NCBI GenBank assembly: GCA_948438565.1
Contig: CAOJLW010000004.1
Span: 1-26,024 of the forward strand
Source: an uncultured Lachnospiraceae bacterium
GTDB lineage: Bacteria > Bacillota > Clostridia > Lachnospirales > Lachnospiraceae
Length of the DNA: 26,024 nucleotides
Direction of reading: 5' to 3'
The translations under genes were made by a program, and so were the position numbers. Each line of letters starts with the position of its first letter. Position 1 is the first letter of the stretch. Below are positions 7,586 through 15,766 of this stretch, piece by piece. The notes below the pieces were generated by a model. The model saw only the letters and a program-made list of their open reading frames with translations, did not search any database and had not been told where the DNA came from.

Positions 7586-8686
7586 TTACACATATTGGTT
7601 GATTGCAGTTACAATGCGATCTATTTCCCGCTCGGATAATCCCGGATATAACGGCAGGCTGACTTCTTCCCTGCAAATTCTGTCTGTAACGGGAATTTCC
7701 TTTTGTACGGCCTTTAATTCCGGATAAGCCGCCTGTTGTGGTATCGGTATCGGATAATGCACATTGACGCCAATGCCCCGCTGCTTTAAATAATCCAGGA
7801 ACCTGTCCCGTTGGCTGCACAGGACGGGATATATATGAAAGACATTCCGTTCTTCTGACAATCCATCCGCAGCGGGGAGAATAATATTTGGATTTTGCAT
7901 CCGCTCCTGATAAATGCCTGCAATCCGGATACGCTCACGATTCCACGCATCCAAATAGCGCAGCTTGACGCTTAAAAACCCCGCCTGCAATTCATCCAGC
8001 CTGGAATTACAGCCTTGATACAAATGCCGGTATTTTTCTATGGAACCATAGTTGCCAATCGCCCTTACTTTTTCGGCCAATTCCCCATCATTGGTCACAA
8101 CCGCTCCGCCGTCGCCCAATGCGCCCAGATTTTTTCCGGGATAAAAGCTAAATGCGGCGGCATCGCCCAGACTGCCGGCCCGTTTCCCCCGGTATCTTGC
8201 CCCATGCGCCTGCGCGGCGTCCTCAATCACTTTTAATCCATGCCGGCCGGCAATCTCACAAATTGCGTCCATATCGGCTGTTCTGCCGTAAATATGAACA
8301 GCAATCACGGCTTTTGTTCTGGCGGTGATTTTGGATTCCATCAAAGAAACGTCCATGGTGTACGTCCGCATATCCGCGTCTACAAAAACGGGAGTCGCTC
8401 CGACATCCGTCACAGCCAAAACCGTGGCTATAAACGTATTGGCTGGAACAATCACTTCATCTCCCGCCCCAATGCCATATGCCTGTAGGATAAGCCGCAA
8501 TGCATCCAACCCATTGCCGACGCCCACACAGGCCGGCGCCCCGCAATAAGCGGCAAACGCTTCTTCAAACTGTTTGTTATATTTGCCGGAAATATACCAG
8601 CTTCTGTCTACGACTTCCCGGTATACGTTATCCAGCTCTTCTCTGATCGGCTCATGTATGGCTTTAAGATTTAAATATGTAATCAT
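7586..8686 (-). CDS. DegT/DnrJ/EryC1 PLP sugar aminotransferase (FdtB/QdtB-like)
   Basis: From the ATG at 8686 the protein is 366 residues and starts MITYLNLKAIHEPIREELD, the typical FdtB/QdtB opening. This ATG overlaps the TGA of the dehydrase gene (ATGA), so the longer in-frame extension is rejected. PLP signatures are complete: 'VGNGLDAL' near residue 56, 'VIEDAAQAHGA' with Asp156 for the pyridine nitrogen, and 'FSFYPGKNLGALGDGGAV' with Lys185 as the Schiff-base lysine. The C-terminal substrate segment 'GIGVNVHYPIP' and 'LPLYPGLSEREIDRIV' is present. It is predicted to transaminate the 3-keto sugar made by the ketoisomerase at 3527, giving a 3-amino-3,6-dideoxyhexose nucleotide. Assignment to FdtB/QdtB rather than another VioA-type enzyme is by residue pattern only. 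Confidence 0.92.
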   Translation of the reverse strand: MITYLNLKAIHEPIREELDNVYREVVDRSWYISGKYNKQFEEAFAAYCGAPACVGVGNGLDALRLILQAYGIGAGDEVIVPANTFIATVLAVTDVGATPVFVDADMRTYTMDVSLMESKITARTKAVIAVHIYGRTADMDAICEIAGRHGLKVIEDAAQAHGARYRGKRAGSLGDAAAFSFYPGKNLGALGDGGAVVTNDGELAEKVRAIGNYGSIEKYRHLYQGCNSRLDELQAGFLSVKLRYLDAWNRERIRIAGIYQERMQNPNIILPAADGLSEERNVFHIYPVLCSQRDRFLDYLKQRGIGVNVHYPIPIPQQAAYPELKAVQKEIPVTDRICREEVSLPLYPGLSEREIDRIVTAINQYV

Positions 8687-10017
8687 CTTTTTACAAATCC
8701 TTTTATCTGCTCCATCATAAAATCCAGCTTTTCCTTCGTCATCCCCGGATAAACGCCAATCCACAAACTATTGTTCATAATGAAATCCGTATTGTCCAGG
8801 CTGCCAACCACCCGGTATGCGTCCCCCGTCTCCCGGATCTGGTCAAAGCAAGGATGCTTGATTAAGTTTCCGGCAAATAAATTCCGTGTCTGGATATGAT
8901 GTTCCTCTAAAAACCCGCTCAATTCATCTCTGGTAAAACCCACGCCTTCTTTTACCGTCATCAAAAAACCAAACCAGCTTGGCTTTGTATCCTTCTGCGC
9001 TTCCGGCAAGATCAATTGTTCCTCACAATCACGCAGTCCATCCCGCAGATACTGCCAGTTTTCCCGACGGCGCCGGATAAAATCCGGCAGCTTGTTGAGC
9101 TGCGCGCAGCCAACTGCCGCCTGCATATCCGTAACCTTTAAATTATATCCAAAATGCGAATAGACATATTTATGATCATACCCTTGGGGCAATTCCCCAT
9201 ACTGCCGCTCAAAACGATGGCGGCAGGTATTATCCACGCCCGGCTGGCAATAACAATCACGCCCCCAATCACGCAGAGAATTGACAATCCGGTACAATTC
9301 CGCATGATCTGTATAAACGGCGCCGCCTTCCCCCATTGTCATATGGTGCGGCGGATAAAAACTGGACGTGCCGATATCCCCGATCGTCCCGGTATATTTC
9401 CACTCTCCGTTCCATTTCACCAATGAACCTAAGGCGTCGCAATTATCCTCCACAAGCCATAGCTGATGCGCGTCGCAAAAAGCCTTGACGGCCGACAAAT
9501 CAAATGGATTCCCCAACGTATGCGCCACCATTACCGCTTTTGTCTTATCCGTACAGGCCGCTTCCAGCTGAGAAACGTCAATATTGTACTCCGGAATCGA
9601 CACATCGACAAACACCGGGATCGCCCCATACTGGAGGATCGGTGCGACGGTTGTCGGAAAACCCGCCGCCACCGTAATCACCTCATCCCCTTTTTGGATC
9701 TGCCGTTTCCCCAGCTTGGGCGAAGTCAACGCCATAAATGCCAGTAAATTGGCAGACGAACCGGAATTGGTCAACGAACAGTGCGAAACCCCGAGAAATT
9801 TGGCGAATTCTCGTTCAAATTGCAACGCATAACGACCCGCTGTCAGCCAAAATTCCAGTGAAGCATCCACCAAATTGACCAACTCCGCTTCATCAAACAC
9901 CCGTCCGGCATAGCCAATCCGATCTCCTGCCAAAAAAGACTCTTCGTTCTTAAACTGCTCTTGATAGTATTGTTTCGTCAACTCTAAGATTTGTTGTTTG
10001 ATCTCACGTCCGGCCAT
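8683..10017 (-). CDS. rfbH: CDP-4-dehydro-6-deoxyglucose 3-dehydrase (E1, RfbH-type)
   Basis: A 444-residue protein matching RfbH/E1 in length and order. In place of the aminotransferase lysine it has His224 ('SFYPPHHMTMGEGGAV'), the known hallmark that converts the fold to a dehydrase. The [2Fe-2S] cysteines are present: Cys193 ('EDNCDALGS') and the C-x-C-x7-C set Cys255, Cys257, Cys265 ('RDCYCQPGVDNTC'). 61 residues separate the first two cysteines, about four more than in the classic E1. 'YSHFGYNLKVTDMQAAVG' and 'IWIG'-like 'LWIGVYPG' near the end also match. The enzyme uses PMP and the cluster to remove the C3 hydroxyl of CDP-4-keto-6-deoxyglucose on the way to 3,6-dideoxyhexoses, needing an E3-type flavoprotein reductase, which is not in this window. 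It lies 13 bases after the nucleotidyltransferase gene. Confidence 0.93.
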   Translation of the reverse strand: MAGREIKQQILELTKQYYQEQFKNEESFLAGDRIGYAGRVFDEAELVNLVDASLEFWLTAGRYALQFEREFAKFLGVSHCSLTNSGSSANLLAFMALTSPKLGKRQIQKGDEVITVAAGFPTTVAPILQYGAIPVFVDVSIPEYNIDVSQLEAACTDKTKAVMVAHTLGNPFDLSAVKAFCDAHQLWLVEDNCDALGSLVKWNGEWKYTGTIGDIGTSSFYPPHHMTMGEGGAVYTDHAELYRIVNSLRDWGRDCYCQPGVDNTCRHRFERQYGELPQGYDHKYVYSHFGYNLKVTDMQAAVGCAQLNKLPDFIRRRRENWQYLRDGLRDCEEQLILPEAQKDTKPSWFGFLMTVKEGVGFTRDELSGFLEEHHIQTRNLFAGNLIKHPCFDQIRETGDAYRVVGSLDNTDFIMNNSLWIGVYPGMTKEKLDFMMEQIKGFVKR

Positions 10018-10030
10018 CTGTCTATTCTCC

Positions 10031-10807
10031 CTAATCTTCCCATATTTTCCACGGCGCCTGTTTATGATTCCACATCGTCTCTAACAGATGCCGATCACGG
10101 AACGTTTCCATCGGAGACCAAAAGCCTTCATGGCGATAAACGCCGATCCGCCCGTCCCTTCCAAATGTATCCATCATTTTTTCTTCTAAAAAAAATTTCC
10201 CTTCATTCAGATATTGAAAAATCTCAGCGCTAAAAACCAAGTTGCACGCATTGACCCAGGCATCGCGTATCCTTGGTTTTTTTTCCATATCCATATGACC
10301 GTCCTCATTAATCGGCAGAATCTGATTTCTTCCGGTCGGCCTGGACACGGCCATCGTGACCAGCTTTTGTTCCTCCAAATGCTGCTCCACCAACTTTTGA
10401 ATAGAGATATCGGATACGCAGTCTCCATAGGCAACTAAAAAATAGGGATCGTCCTCAAGGTACCTGCGAATCGTCATAATCCGCTCGGTAATTGTGGAAT
10501 TCAATCCCGTATCCATCACGGAAACATTCCAATCCTCTGTTTTTTTCCGATGTATGTCCACATGATTGGTCTGTAAATTCACAGTAATATCCGATTGATA
10601 TATGTAGAAATTCATAAAATAATCTTTTATCATTTCTCCCTTATATCCGGTGCAAATAATAAAATCGTTATATCCAAACGCAGAATACTGCTTCATAATA
10701 TGCCATAAAATCGGCCTGCCTCCTATTTCAGCCATAGGTTTGGGTTTTTTTTCATTCTCTTCATCAATCGTGCTGGGCAATCCGCCCGCTAAAATTACTA
10801 CTTTCAT
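10031..10807 (-). CDS. Divergent CDP-glucose pyrophosphorylase-like nucleotidyltransferase (RfbF family)
   Basis: A 258-residue protein with the length and core of glucose-1-phosphate cytidylyltransferase: 'KPKPMAEIGGRPILWHIMKQY', 'NDFIICTGYKGEMIKDYF', 'WNVSVMDTG', 'GFWSPMETFRDRHLLETMW' and a C-terminal 'APWKIWED'. Placed before rfbH it would supply CDP-glucose. However, several signature positions differ: residues 8-14 read GGLPSTI where the family has GG.GTRL, so the catalytic arginine is missing; 'YGDCVSDI' replaces GDGV.DI (Asp129 kept, Gly changed to Cys130); and 'VNACNLVF' replaces the usual NGGF segment. The frame is intact, so this is not a frameshift artefact. It may be a subfamily with different specificity or mechanism, or an impaired enzyme. 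First gene of the minus operon, with a candidate extended -10 promoter upstream. Confidence 0.82.
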   Translation of the reverse strand: MKVVILAGGLPSTIDEENEKKPKPMAEIGGRPILWHIMKQYSAFGYNDFIICTGYKGEMIKDYFMNFYIYQSDITVNLQTNHVDIHRKKTEDWNVSVMDTGLNSTITERIMTIRRYLEDDPYFLVAYGDCVSDISIQKLVEQHLEEQKLVTMAVSRPTGRNQILPINEDGHMDMEKKPRIRDAWVNACNLVFSAEIFQYLNEGKFFLEEKMMDTFGRDGRIGVYRHEGFWSPMETFRDRHLLETMWNHKQAPWKIWED

Positions 10808-10840
10808 TCTATTATCCTCATTTTATCCTAAATATCAACG

Positions 10841-10849
10841 ATTATATCA
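10841..10849 (-). promoter_or_regulatory. Candidate extended -10 promoter for the minus-strand operon
   Basis: Read on the minus strand, bases 10849-10841 are TG-A-TATAAT, a perfect -10 box preceded by the TG of an extended -10 promoter, in an AT-rich region 34 bases upstream of the nucleotidyltransferase start. The -35 position 17 bases further upstream (TATACT) is a poor match, as is common for extended -10 promoters. No experimental support. Confidence 0.55.
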
Positions 10850-10935
10850 TAAAAATTTTAAAAAGTATATTGCACATTATTGCCAAAAATAGAACCTTTT
10901 TTAATTTTTTTACAAAAGTATTATCTATAATATTC

Positions 10936-10964
10936 TTGCAAAAATATTTATTATATTATATAAT
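10936..10964 (+). promoter_or_regulatory. Candidate sigma-A-like promoter for the 13.5-kb plus-strand operon
   Basis: TTGCAA (10936-10941) and TATAAT (10959-10964) are separated by exactly 17 bases, giving a four-of-six -35 and a consensus -10. Transcription would begin near 10971, leaving a leader of about 70 bases before the ATG at 11043, which has AGGAGG at 11029-11034. The surrounding A/T tracts could act as an UP-like element. It diverges from the candidate promoter at 10841-10849, so the two operons could share a regulator bound in between. Confidence 0.6.
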
Positions 10965-11042
10965 TTAATATAGTAGTATTGTGTAATTTTAGCTTTTTTG
11001 TACATAATCTCCAAGCACAAAAATAGGTAGGAGGTAGGCAGC

Positions 11043-12137
11043 ATGATCACCCGACAACTGGAAAGCGATTTATCCTATACATACCATCAACTGACCAAGG
11101 AAGAACTTGCAAAATTAAAAAACTCCACGATCTTAATGACCGGCTGCGCAGGATTTCTCGGTTTTTATTTTGTACACTTTTTTTATCAATACTGTACGGA
11201 ACTGAACCTAAAAAAAGTGATCTGTCTGGATAATTTTATGCTCGGTTATCCAAAATGGCTGGACAACATCAAAAAAGACGAACGCTTTATCGTACAGGAA
11301 TTTGATATTATCAAAGACCCTATCCATCAGATTGCAGAAGCCAAAGACGCTGATTACATCATCCATATGGCGTCCATTGCATCTCCCATTAATTACCGAA
11401 AATATCCGATTGAAACTGCGGACGCCAATATTTGGGGACTGCGGAATCTTTTAGACTTTTATAAAGACAAACCTATCCGGGGACTTCTGTTTTATTCGTC
11501 CAGTGAAATATATGGCGATCCGATTCCGGAAGCGGTTCCCACTTCCGAAAACTATCATGGCAATGTAAGTCCCATTGGCCCCAGAGCTTGTTATGATGAA
11601 GCGAAACGCTTCGGCGAAACGATGTGCAGGCTTTTTGCCGAACAATACCAGATGCCGATCGGCATCACAAGATTGTTTAATATTTATGGACCCGGCATGA
11701 AATTAAATGACAAACGCGTACCCGCGGATTTTGCCAAAAACATTTGCCATGACAGCGATCTTATCATCCTGTCGGACGGCACGCCAAGCCGTACTTTTTG
11801 CTATATTGCAGATTCGATTGTCGGTGATTTCAAAATCCTGTTATATGGAAAATTTGATTTCTTTAATATTGGCATTGAAAAACCGGAAATTGCCATTTCC
11901 CGTTTGGCCGAGATCTATCAAACAGCAGGTAAAGAAATTTTAGGTTATCAGGGAAACGTCATCTATCAGGTTTCAGAAGATAAGGATTATTTAACAGACA
12001 ATCCAAAACGCCGTTGCCCGAATATCCAAAAAGCTCGAAACCTATTAGGGTACCAACCCCAAATCATAATTGAAGAAGGCATACGCCAATTCTTACAATT
12101 TATCAAAGAAAGTCCGGAGGAAAATTTACTATGGTAA
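11043..12137 (+). CDS. NAD-dependent SDR, UDP-glucuronate decarboxylase-like
   Basis: A 364-residue extended short-chain dehydrogenase/reductase. After an N-terminal extension of about 30 residues comes the NAD-binding loop GCAGFLG (residues 34-40), 'CLDNFMLG', 'DYIIHMASIASPINYRKYPIETADANIWG', the Ser segment 'FYSSSEIYGDP', and the catalytic Tyr184 and Lys188 in 'CYDEAKR'. The combination ASxASP...NYxxYPIET, SSEIYGDP and 'YHGNVSPIGPRACYDEAKR' closely follows UDP-glucuronate decarboxylases (UXS), which give UDP-xylose. The neighbour, UDP-glucose dehydrogenase, makes exactly that enzyme's substrate and overlaps by 7 bases. A bifunctional or 4-keto-pentose-releasing variant cannot be excluded. 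The start is fixed by a strong AGGAGG eight bases upstream. First gene of the long operon. Confidence 0.87.
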   Translation: MITRQLESDLSYTYHQLTKEELAKLKNSTILMTGCAGFLGFYFVHFFYQYCTELNLKKVICLDNFMLGYPKWLDNIKKDERFIVQEFDIIKDPIHQIAEAKDADYIIHMASIASPINYRKYPIETADANIWGLRNLLDFYKDKPIRGLLFYSSSEIYGDPIPEAVPTSENYHGNVSPIGPRACYDEAKRFGETMCRLFAEQYQMPIGITRLFNIYGPGMKLNDKRVPADFAKNICHDSDLIILSDGTPSRTFCYIADSIVGDFKILLYGKFDFFNIGIEKPEIAISRLAEIYQTAGKEILGYQGNVIYQVSEDKDYLTDNPKRRCPNIQKARNLLGYQPQIIIEEGIRQFLQFIKESPEENLLW

Positions 12138-13381
12138 CAGTATTTGGTTTGGGGTTTGTAGGACTGACTACAGCTCTTGGTTTTGCCCACTTGGGATATG
12201 ACGTATACGGCATCGATGTCGATGAAACGCGCACAGAGATTTTACGCAACGGCAAGCTCCCGTTTCTGGAGCCGGAAATGGAAGATGTGCTGCAAAAACA
12301 TCTCAACCACAACTTTTTTATCACAGACGATATTCCAAAAGCGGTGACAAACAGCAATTATATCTTTTATTGCGTAGGCACTCCCTATGGCAAAAATGGA
12401 TGCGCCGATCTGACCTATCTGTTTTCCGCTATGGAAAGCGCTTTGGCCGCCATAAAAGACGAAACATTTCGCGTGCTGGTTATAAAATCCACGATCCCGC
12501 CGTCGACTACAGCCGAAAAAATTTTGCCTTTTATAGAATCCAAAAAAACCTCCTCGCAGCGTCTTGGCATTGCAAATAATCCGGAATTTTTAAGAGAAGG
12601 CCACTGTTGGGAGGATTTTACAGGCGCAGATCGCATTATACTTGGATGCAATGATAACCAATCCCAAGAAATGCTGATACGGCTTTATGAACCCCTGGGC
12701 ATTCCGATTAAATGCGTTTCTCAATCTACGGGCGAATTCATCAAGTATCTTTCCAATACGCTGCTTGCCACCTTGATCAGCTATTCCAATGAAATGTCTG
12801 AAATTGCAGACGCCATCGGAGGAATCGATGTAGCGGACGCATTTCATATTTTACATATGGACAAGCGCTGGAACGGCTGCGATATGACGTCTTATGTCTA
12901 TCCCGGATGCGGCTACGGCGGATACTGCCTTCCTAAAGATACGTCCGCTTTGTACGCGCAAGCCGCCGCCAAAGGGATCCAACCGCCGATCTTAAAACAT
13001 GTGATTGAAACCAATCATCACCGCGCGTCTGTCATTGCCAAAAAAATTTCCTCCGGTATGCCCAAAGACTCTGCGATTGGAATCTTAGGTCTTTCCTTTA
13101 AACCGTTATCCGACGACGTCAGAGATACGCCTGCCGCCAGAATTATTAACGAATTGCGCACGCTTGGCTATCACAATATCTACGCATACGATCCGGTGGC
13201 TATGGATGAATTTCACAAACATTACCCGGAAATTTTGATTCAACCCGCCGAATCTGCTCACGCCCTGTATAACGTTTCCGATGTGGTCGCCATTGTAACG
13301 GCCTGGGAAGAATTTCGGGAAATTCCTTCCTATGGCAGCAAAAAAATTGTGGATTGTCGATATATGCTTGACAAAGCATAA
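12131..13381 (+). CDS. UDP-glucose 6-dehydrogenase family
   Basis: A 416-residue UDP-glucose/GDP-mannose dehydrogenase. The N-terminal NAD domain starts VTVFGLGFVGL (Gly6, Gly8, Gly11) and has 'YGIDVDETRTEILRNGKLPFLEPEME', 'FYCVGTPY' and 'VLVIKSTIPPSTT'; then 'NPEFLREGHCWEDFTGADRIILG'. The catalytic cysteine is Cys266 in 'GCGYGGYCLPKDTSAL' (family form GGxCxPKD). The C-terminal UDP-binding domain carries 'GILGLSFKPLSDDVRDTPA' and 'YDPVAM'. It oxidises an NDP-hexose twice to the uronate, most likely UDP-glucose to UDP-glucuronate given the decarboxylase-like partner. The start overlaps the upstream stop by 7 bases and the GGAGGA inside the end of the SDR gene serves as its ribosome binding site. 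The gene is complete and ordinary for its family. Confidence 0.93.
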   Translation: MVTVFGLGFVGLTTALGFAHLGYDVYGIDVDETRTEILRNGKLPFLEPEMEDVLQKHLNHNFFITDDIPKAVTNSNYIFYCVGTPYGKNGCADLTYLFSAMESALAAIKDETFRVLVIKSTIPPSTTAEKILPFIESKKTSSQRLGIANNPEFLREGHCWEDFTGADRIILGCNDNQSQEMLIRLYEPLGIPIKCVSQSTGEFIKYLSNTLLATLISYSNEMSEIADAIGGIDVADAFHILHMDKRWNGCDMTSYVYPGCGYGGYCLPKDTSALYAQAAAKGIQPPILKHVIETNHHRASVIAKKISSGMPKDSAIGILGLSFKPLSDDVRDTPAARIINELRTLGYHNIYAYDPVAMDEFHKHYPEILIQPAESAHALYNVSDVVAIVTAWEEFREIPSYGSKKIVDCRYMLDKA

Positions 13382-13392
13382 GGGGGAACACT

Positions 13393-14418
13393 ATGGAAAC
13401 TTATTTGGAACAAGCAACACAGGAATCTAAAATACTGGCCGATTATCAGACGTTGTGCAAATACATACAGCTCCAATGCGAAAAAGACAACGCCGACGAA
13501 CTAGACATCTTATCCGTTCTTGAAGATTTTTTAGAAATCTCCAAAGAACTGACCGGCTTCTTTCAAAAAAATCTGTCTATAGAACAAGATACCTTTTGGG
13601 ATACGCATGCGCTTGTCCAACAGGAAAGTTTTCGATCTATTTTCAAAAATTTAGCGGAATTAACCGGACAGATTCTACAAAATTATGAAAAGCCGCTAAA
13701 AAAATGCACAGGCTGCGGAGAACGCGTACATTATTTTGCTTTTCCCGGATACTATCAGAAAATGCGCAAACAATATCACGTGCCAAACTGGGTAAGGGGC
13801 GAATGCGGAAATGAACAAGAATATATGTGTCCGGTATGCGGAGCCTTCGACCGGGACAGGCTTGCGATCTTATATCTAAAAAAATGCCTTGCCGACCATC
13901 CTGACGCTTCTTTACTGCATATTGCGCCCTCCAAGGGCATCGAACAATTTATCCTGACGAATTTTCCAAATCTACGGTATCACACCTGTGATCTATACAT
14001 GAAAAACGTAACGTTTTCACTCAATATTGAGCATATGGACGCTATCAAAGACGAAAGCTATCATTTTATTATTTGTATTGACGTATTAGAACACGTGGAA
14101 AAAGACCTGGATGCCATCCGGGAATTTTACAGAATTTTAAAGCCAAATGGACAGGCGTTGATCATTTCCCCCGTATGTCTTGCAATTGACGAAACGGATG
14201 AAGATATTCATGCAACGGAAGCGGAACGCTGGAAACGCTTTGGACAAAACGATCATATAAGACTATATGCAAAAAATGATTTTATCAACAGACTGCGCAC
14301 TCCGGGATTTCATGTTTCTCAAAAAGATATCCATGATTTTGGATACGAAACATATCAGGAAAACGGACTGCTGGAAACATCCGTACTATATGTCTTGGAA
14401 AAGTCATTATCAATTTAA
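13393..14418 (+). CDS. Class I SAM methyltransferase with N-terminal zinc-ribbon
   Basis: A 341-residue protein. Residues 1-100 are helical and charged with no recognised motif. A CxxC pair (Cys105/Cys108) and a second CxxC (Cys146/Cys149, 'CPVCGAFDRDRLAIL') form a likely zinc ribbon. The methyltransferase core follows: 'LLHIAPSKGIEQFI' (a degenerate motif I in place of the common ExGxGxG), 'HTCDLYM', 'FIICIDVLEHVEKDLDAI', then 'FYRILKPNGQALIISP'. The layout is that of a Methyltransf_11-type family seen in polysaccharide loci. It probably O- or N-methylates a sugar or glycan (inference). It lies 11 bases after the dehydrogenase gene. The acceptor atom cannot be predicted. Confidence 0.85.
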   Translation: METYLEQATQESKILADYQTLCKYIQLQCEKDNADELDILSVLEDFLEISKELTGFFQKNLSIEQDTFWDTHALVQQESFRSIFKNLAELTGQILQNYEKPLKKCTGCGERVHYFAFPGYYQKMRKQYHVPNWVRGECGNEQEYMCPVCGAFDRDRLAILYLKKCLADHPDASLLHIAPSKGIEQFILTNFPNLRYHTCDLYMKNVTFSLNIEHMDAIKDESYHFIICIDVLEHVEKDLDAIREFYRILKPNGQALIISPVCLAIDETDEDIHATEAERWKRFGQNDHIRLYAKNDFINRLRTPGFHVSQKDIHDFGYETYQENGLLETSVLYVLEKSLSI

Positions 14419-14439
14419 GCGTTGGGAGGAACATACCAA

Positions 14440-15765
14440 ATGAATCAAAACGAACCGCTGGTAAGCGTTATTATGCCCTGCTATAACCACGAAAAATATG
14501 TTGCCGATTCCCTGGAAAGTATTTTTAACCAGACGTATCCCCATCTTGAAGTGATTATTGCCAACAACGGCTCTACCGATCATACGGGAGAGATTATACG
14601 CCAATATCAGGATAAAATTGACAAACTGATAGAAATGGACGCCAATGACATTGCAGCATGTGAAGAATTGCTTTATTCCAGCTGCACCGGCGATTATATT
14701 GCAATGGCGCATTCCGATGATTGGTGGGAACCCCAAAAAATAGAAAAACAATTACAGGCGCTAAGCCAGCATAAAGATTGCGGAGCTTGTTTTACATGGG
14801 CATTTTATACGACAGAAGATCTCAATACCCTGATCGACGACCCCTCTTTTTTGGTGCGCAACAAAAGCCGGAACGAATGGCAACGTACTTTATTAGTTTA
14901 TGGGAACTGCCTGAGCCATCCATCGCTGCTGATAGAACAAGATCGTATGCTGGAACTCAGAGCCTATATGAATGTGCTGCCCAGGCTTGGCGATTGGCAT
15001 ACCTGGCTGGAGCTGCTGCGCACCACCAATATCTACATACTGGAAGAAGGCCTTGTCAAAATGCGGCGGCACGAAAAAAATATCAGCGCCATCAATGCAA
15101 CCAACTGTTGGGCCGATCGGATAGAACAGAGCTATATGATGGAAAGAGTCTGTACCGTATATACGGATACGGAATTTGCAGACATCTTTCGCGCTGATTT
15201 TGTCAATCCAAACGCCAGCACAACACAGGAGCTATATTGTGAGAAGCTGCTGCTTCTGCTTCGGATTGCCGCAGAAAATCCGTTTATGGTCAGCGGAGCG
15301 CATAAAATGTTTTGCGAAGGCCTGATCCGGCCGGACGTCCGGGAAGTTTTAAAAAACACGTATCACTATGACCGGATGAACCTGTGGAATTTTGAATATG
15401 ACAATAACTTGCTCCACGCAGTTCATACAATGTATGAACTGCAGCAGCGCGAAAATTGGCAAATGTTAACCGATCTTGAGACACAATTATTCTCCCTGTT
15501 GGATATGGCGGAAAAGCTGCGTTCTCGTGGACAAATAAAAGAAGCCAAAAAGACAATACTATCCATGCAGGAAACCATCCAGGCAATTCAAACGTTTTTG
15601 GAACAATACGCACAGCTATTGACTCCCAATCAAATGATGAACCTGCGCGCCTGTCAAAAACAGCTGCAAAACCCAAACCTGCAACCAACAGAAACTCTAT
15701 TCCGCCATACGCAGGAATATCTGATGGCATTGAAAGATTTACGAAAACAAATGGAGGAAACCTAA
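14440..15765 (+). CDS. Glycosyltransferase family 2 with helical C-terminal extension
   Basis: From the ATG at 14440 the protein has 441 residues. An in-frame TTG at 14422 is rejected because the ribosome binding site GGGAGG (14424-14429) would lie inside the coding region. The GT-A domain begins VSVIMPCYNHEKYVADSLES, continues 'HLEVIIANNGSTDHTGEII', and has the DXD-type Ser92-Asp-Asp-Trp-Trp. 'SHPSLLIEQDRM', 'LGDWHTWLELLRTTNIYI' and 'KMRRHEKNISAINATN' follow. Roughly the last 200 residues are helical, with a coiled-coil-like stretch rich in Gln, Leu and Lys ('LFSLLDMAEKLRSRGQIKEAKK'), perhaps for partner or acceptor binding. It is directly followed by a radical SAM gene, an arrangement repeated at 18855-20630. 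A perfect 12-base inverted repeat lies within the gene at 15418-15442. Confidence 0.9.
   Translation: MNQNEPLVSVIMPCYNHEKYVADSLESIFNQTYPHLEVIIANNGSTDHTGEIIRQYQDKIDKLIEMDANDIAACEELLYSSCTGDYIAMAHSDDWWEPQKIEKQLQALSQHKDCGACFTWAFYTTEDLNTLIDDPSFLVRNKSRNEWQRTLLVYGNCLSHPSLLIEQDRMLELRAYMNVLPRLGDWHTWLELLRTTNIYILEEGLVKMRRHEKNISAINATNCWADRIEQSYMMERVCTVYTDTEFADIFRADFVNPNASTTQELYCEKLLLLLRIAAENPFMVSGAHKMFCEGLIRPDVREVLKNTYHYDRMNLWNFEYDNNLLHAVHTMYELQQRENWQMLTDLETQLFSLLDMAEKLRSRGQIKEAKKTILSMQETIQAIQTFLEQYAQLLTPNQMMNLRACQKQLQNPNLQPTETLFRHTQEYLMALKDLRKQMEET
15418..15442. repeat. Perfect 12-base inverted repeat inside a GT2 gene
   Basis: GCAGTTCATACA (15418-15429), one A, then TGTATGAACTGC (15431-15442) are exact reverse complements around a single central base. 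The arms code for ordinary residues (AVHTMYEL) of the glycosyltransferase. Perfect arms of this length with a one-base centre are unlikely by chance in 26 kb. As an RNA it would be a hairpin with a minimal loop; as DNA it resembles a symmetric protein-binding site. No T-run follows, so it is not a typical terminator. Confidence 0.7.
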
Positions 15766-15766
15766 T

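Noticed and set aside
10741..10807. Frameshift as the reason for the odd GGLPSTI loop in the RfbF-like protein
   Set aside because: Reading the bases directly gives an unbroken frame with normal residues on both sides (VVILAGG and KPKPM), so it is a true sequence variation.
14778..15197. A 139-codon plus-strand frame inside the same GT2 gene
   Set aside because: Lies wholly within the GT2 coding frame, and the product (rich in Arg and Ala, no motif) looks like a frame shadow.
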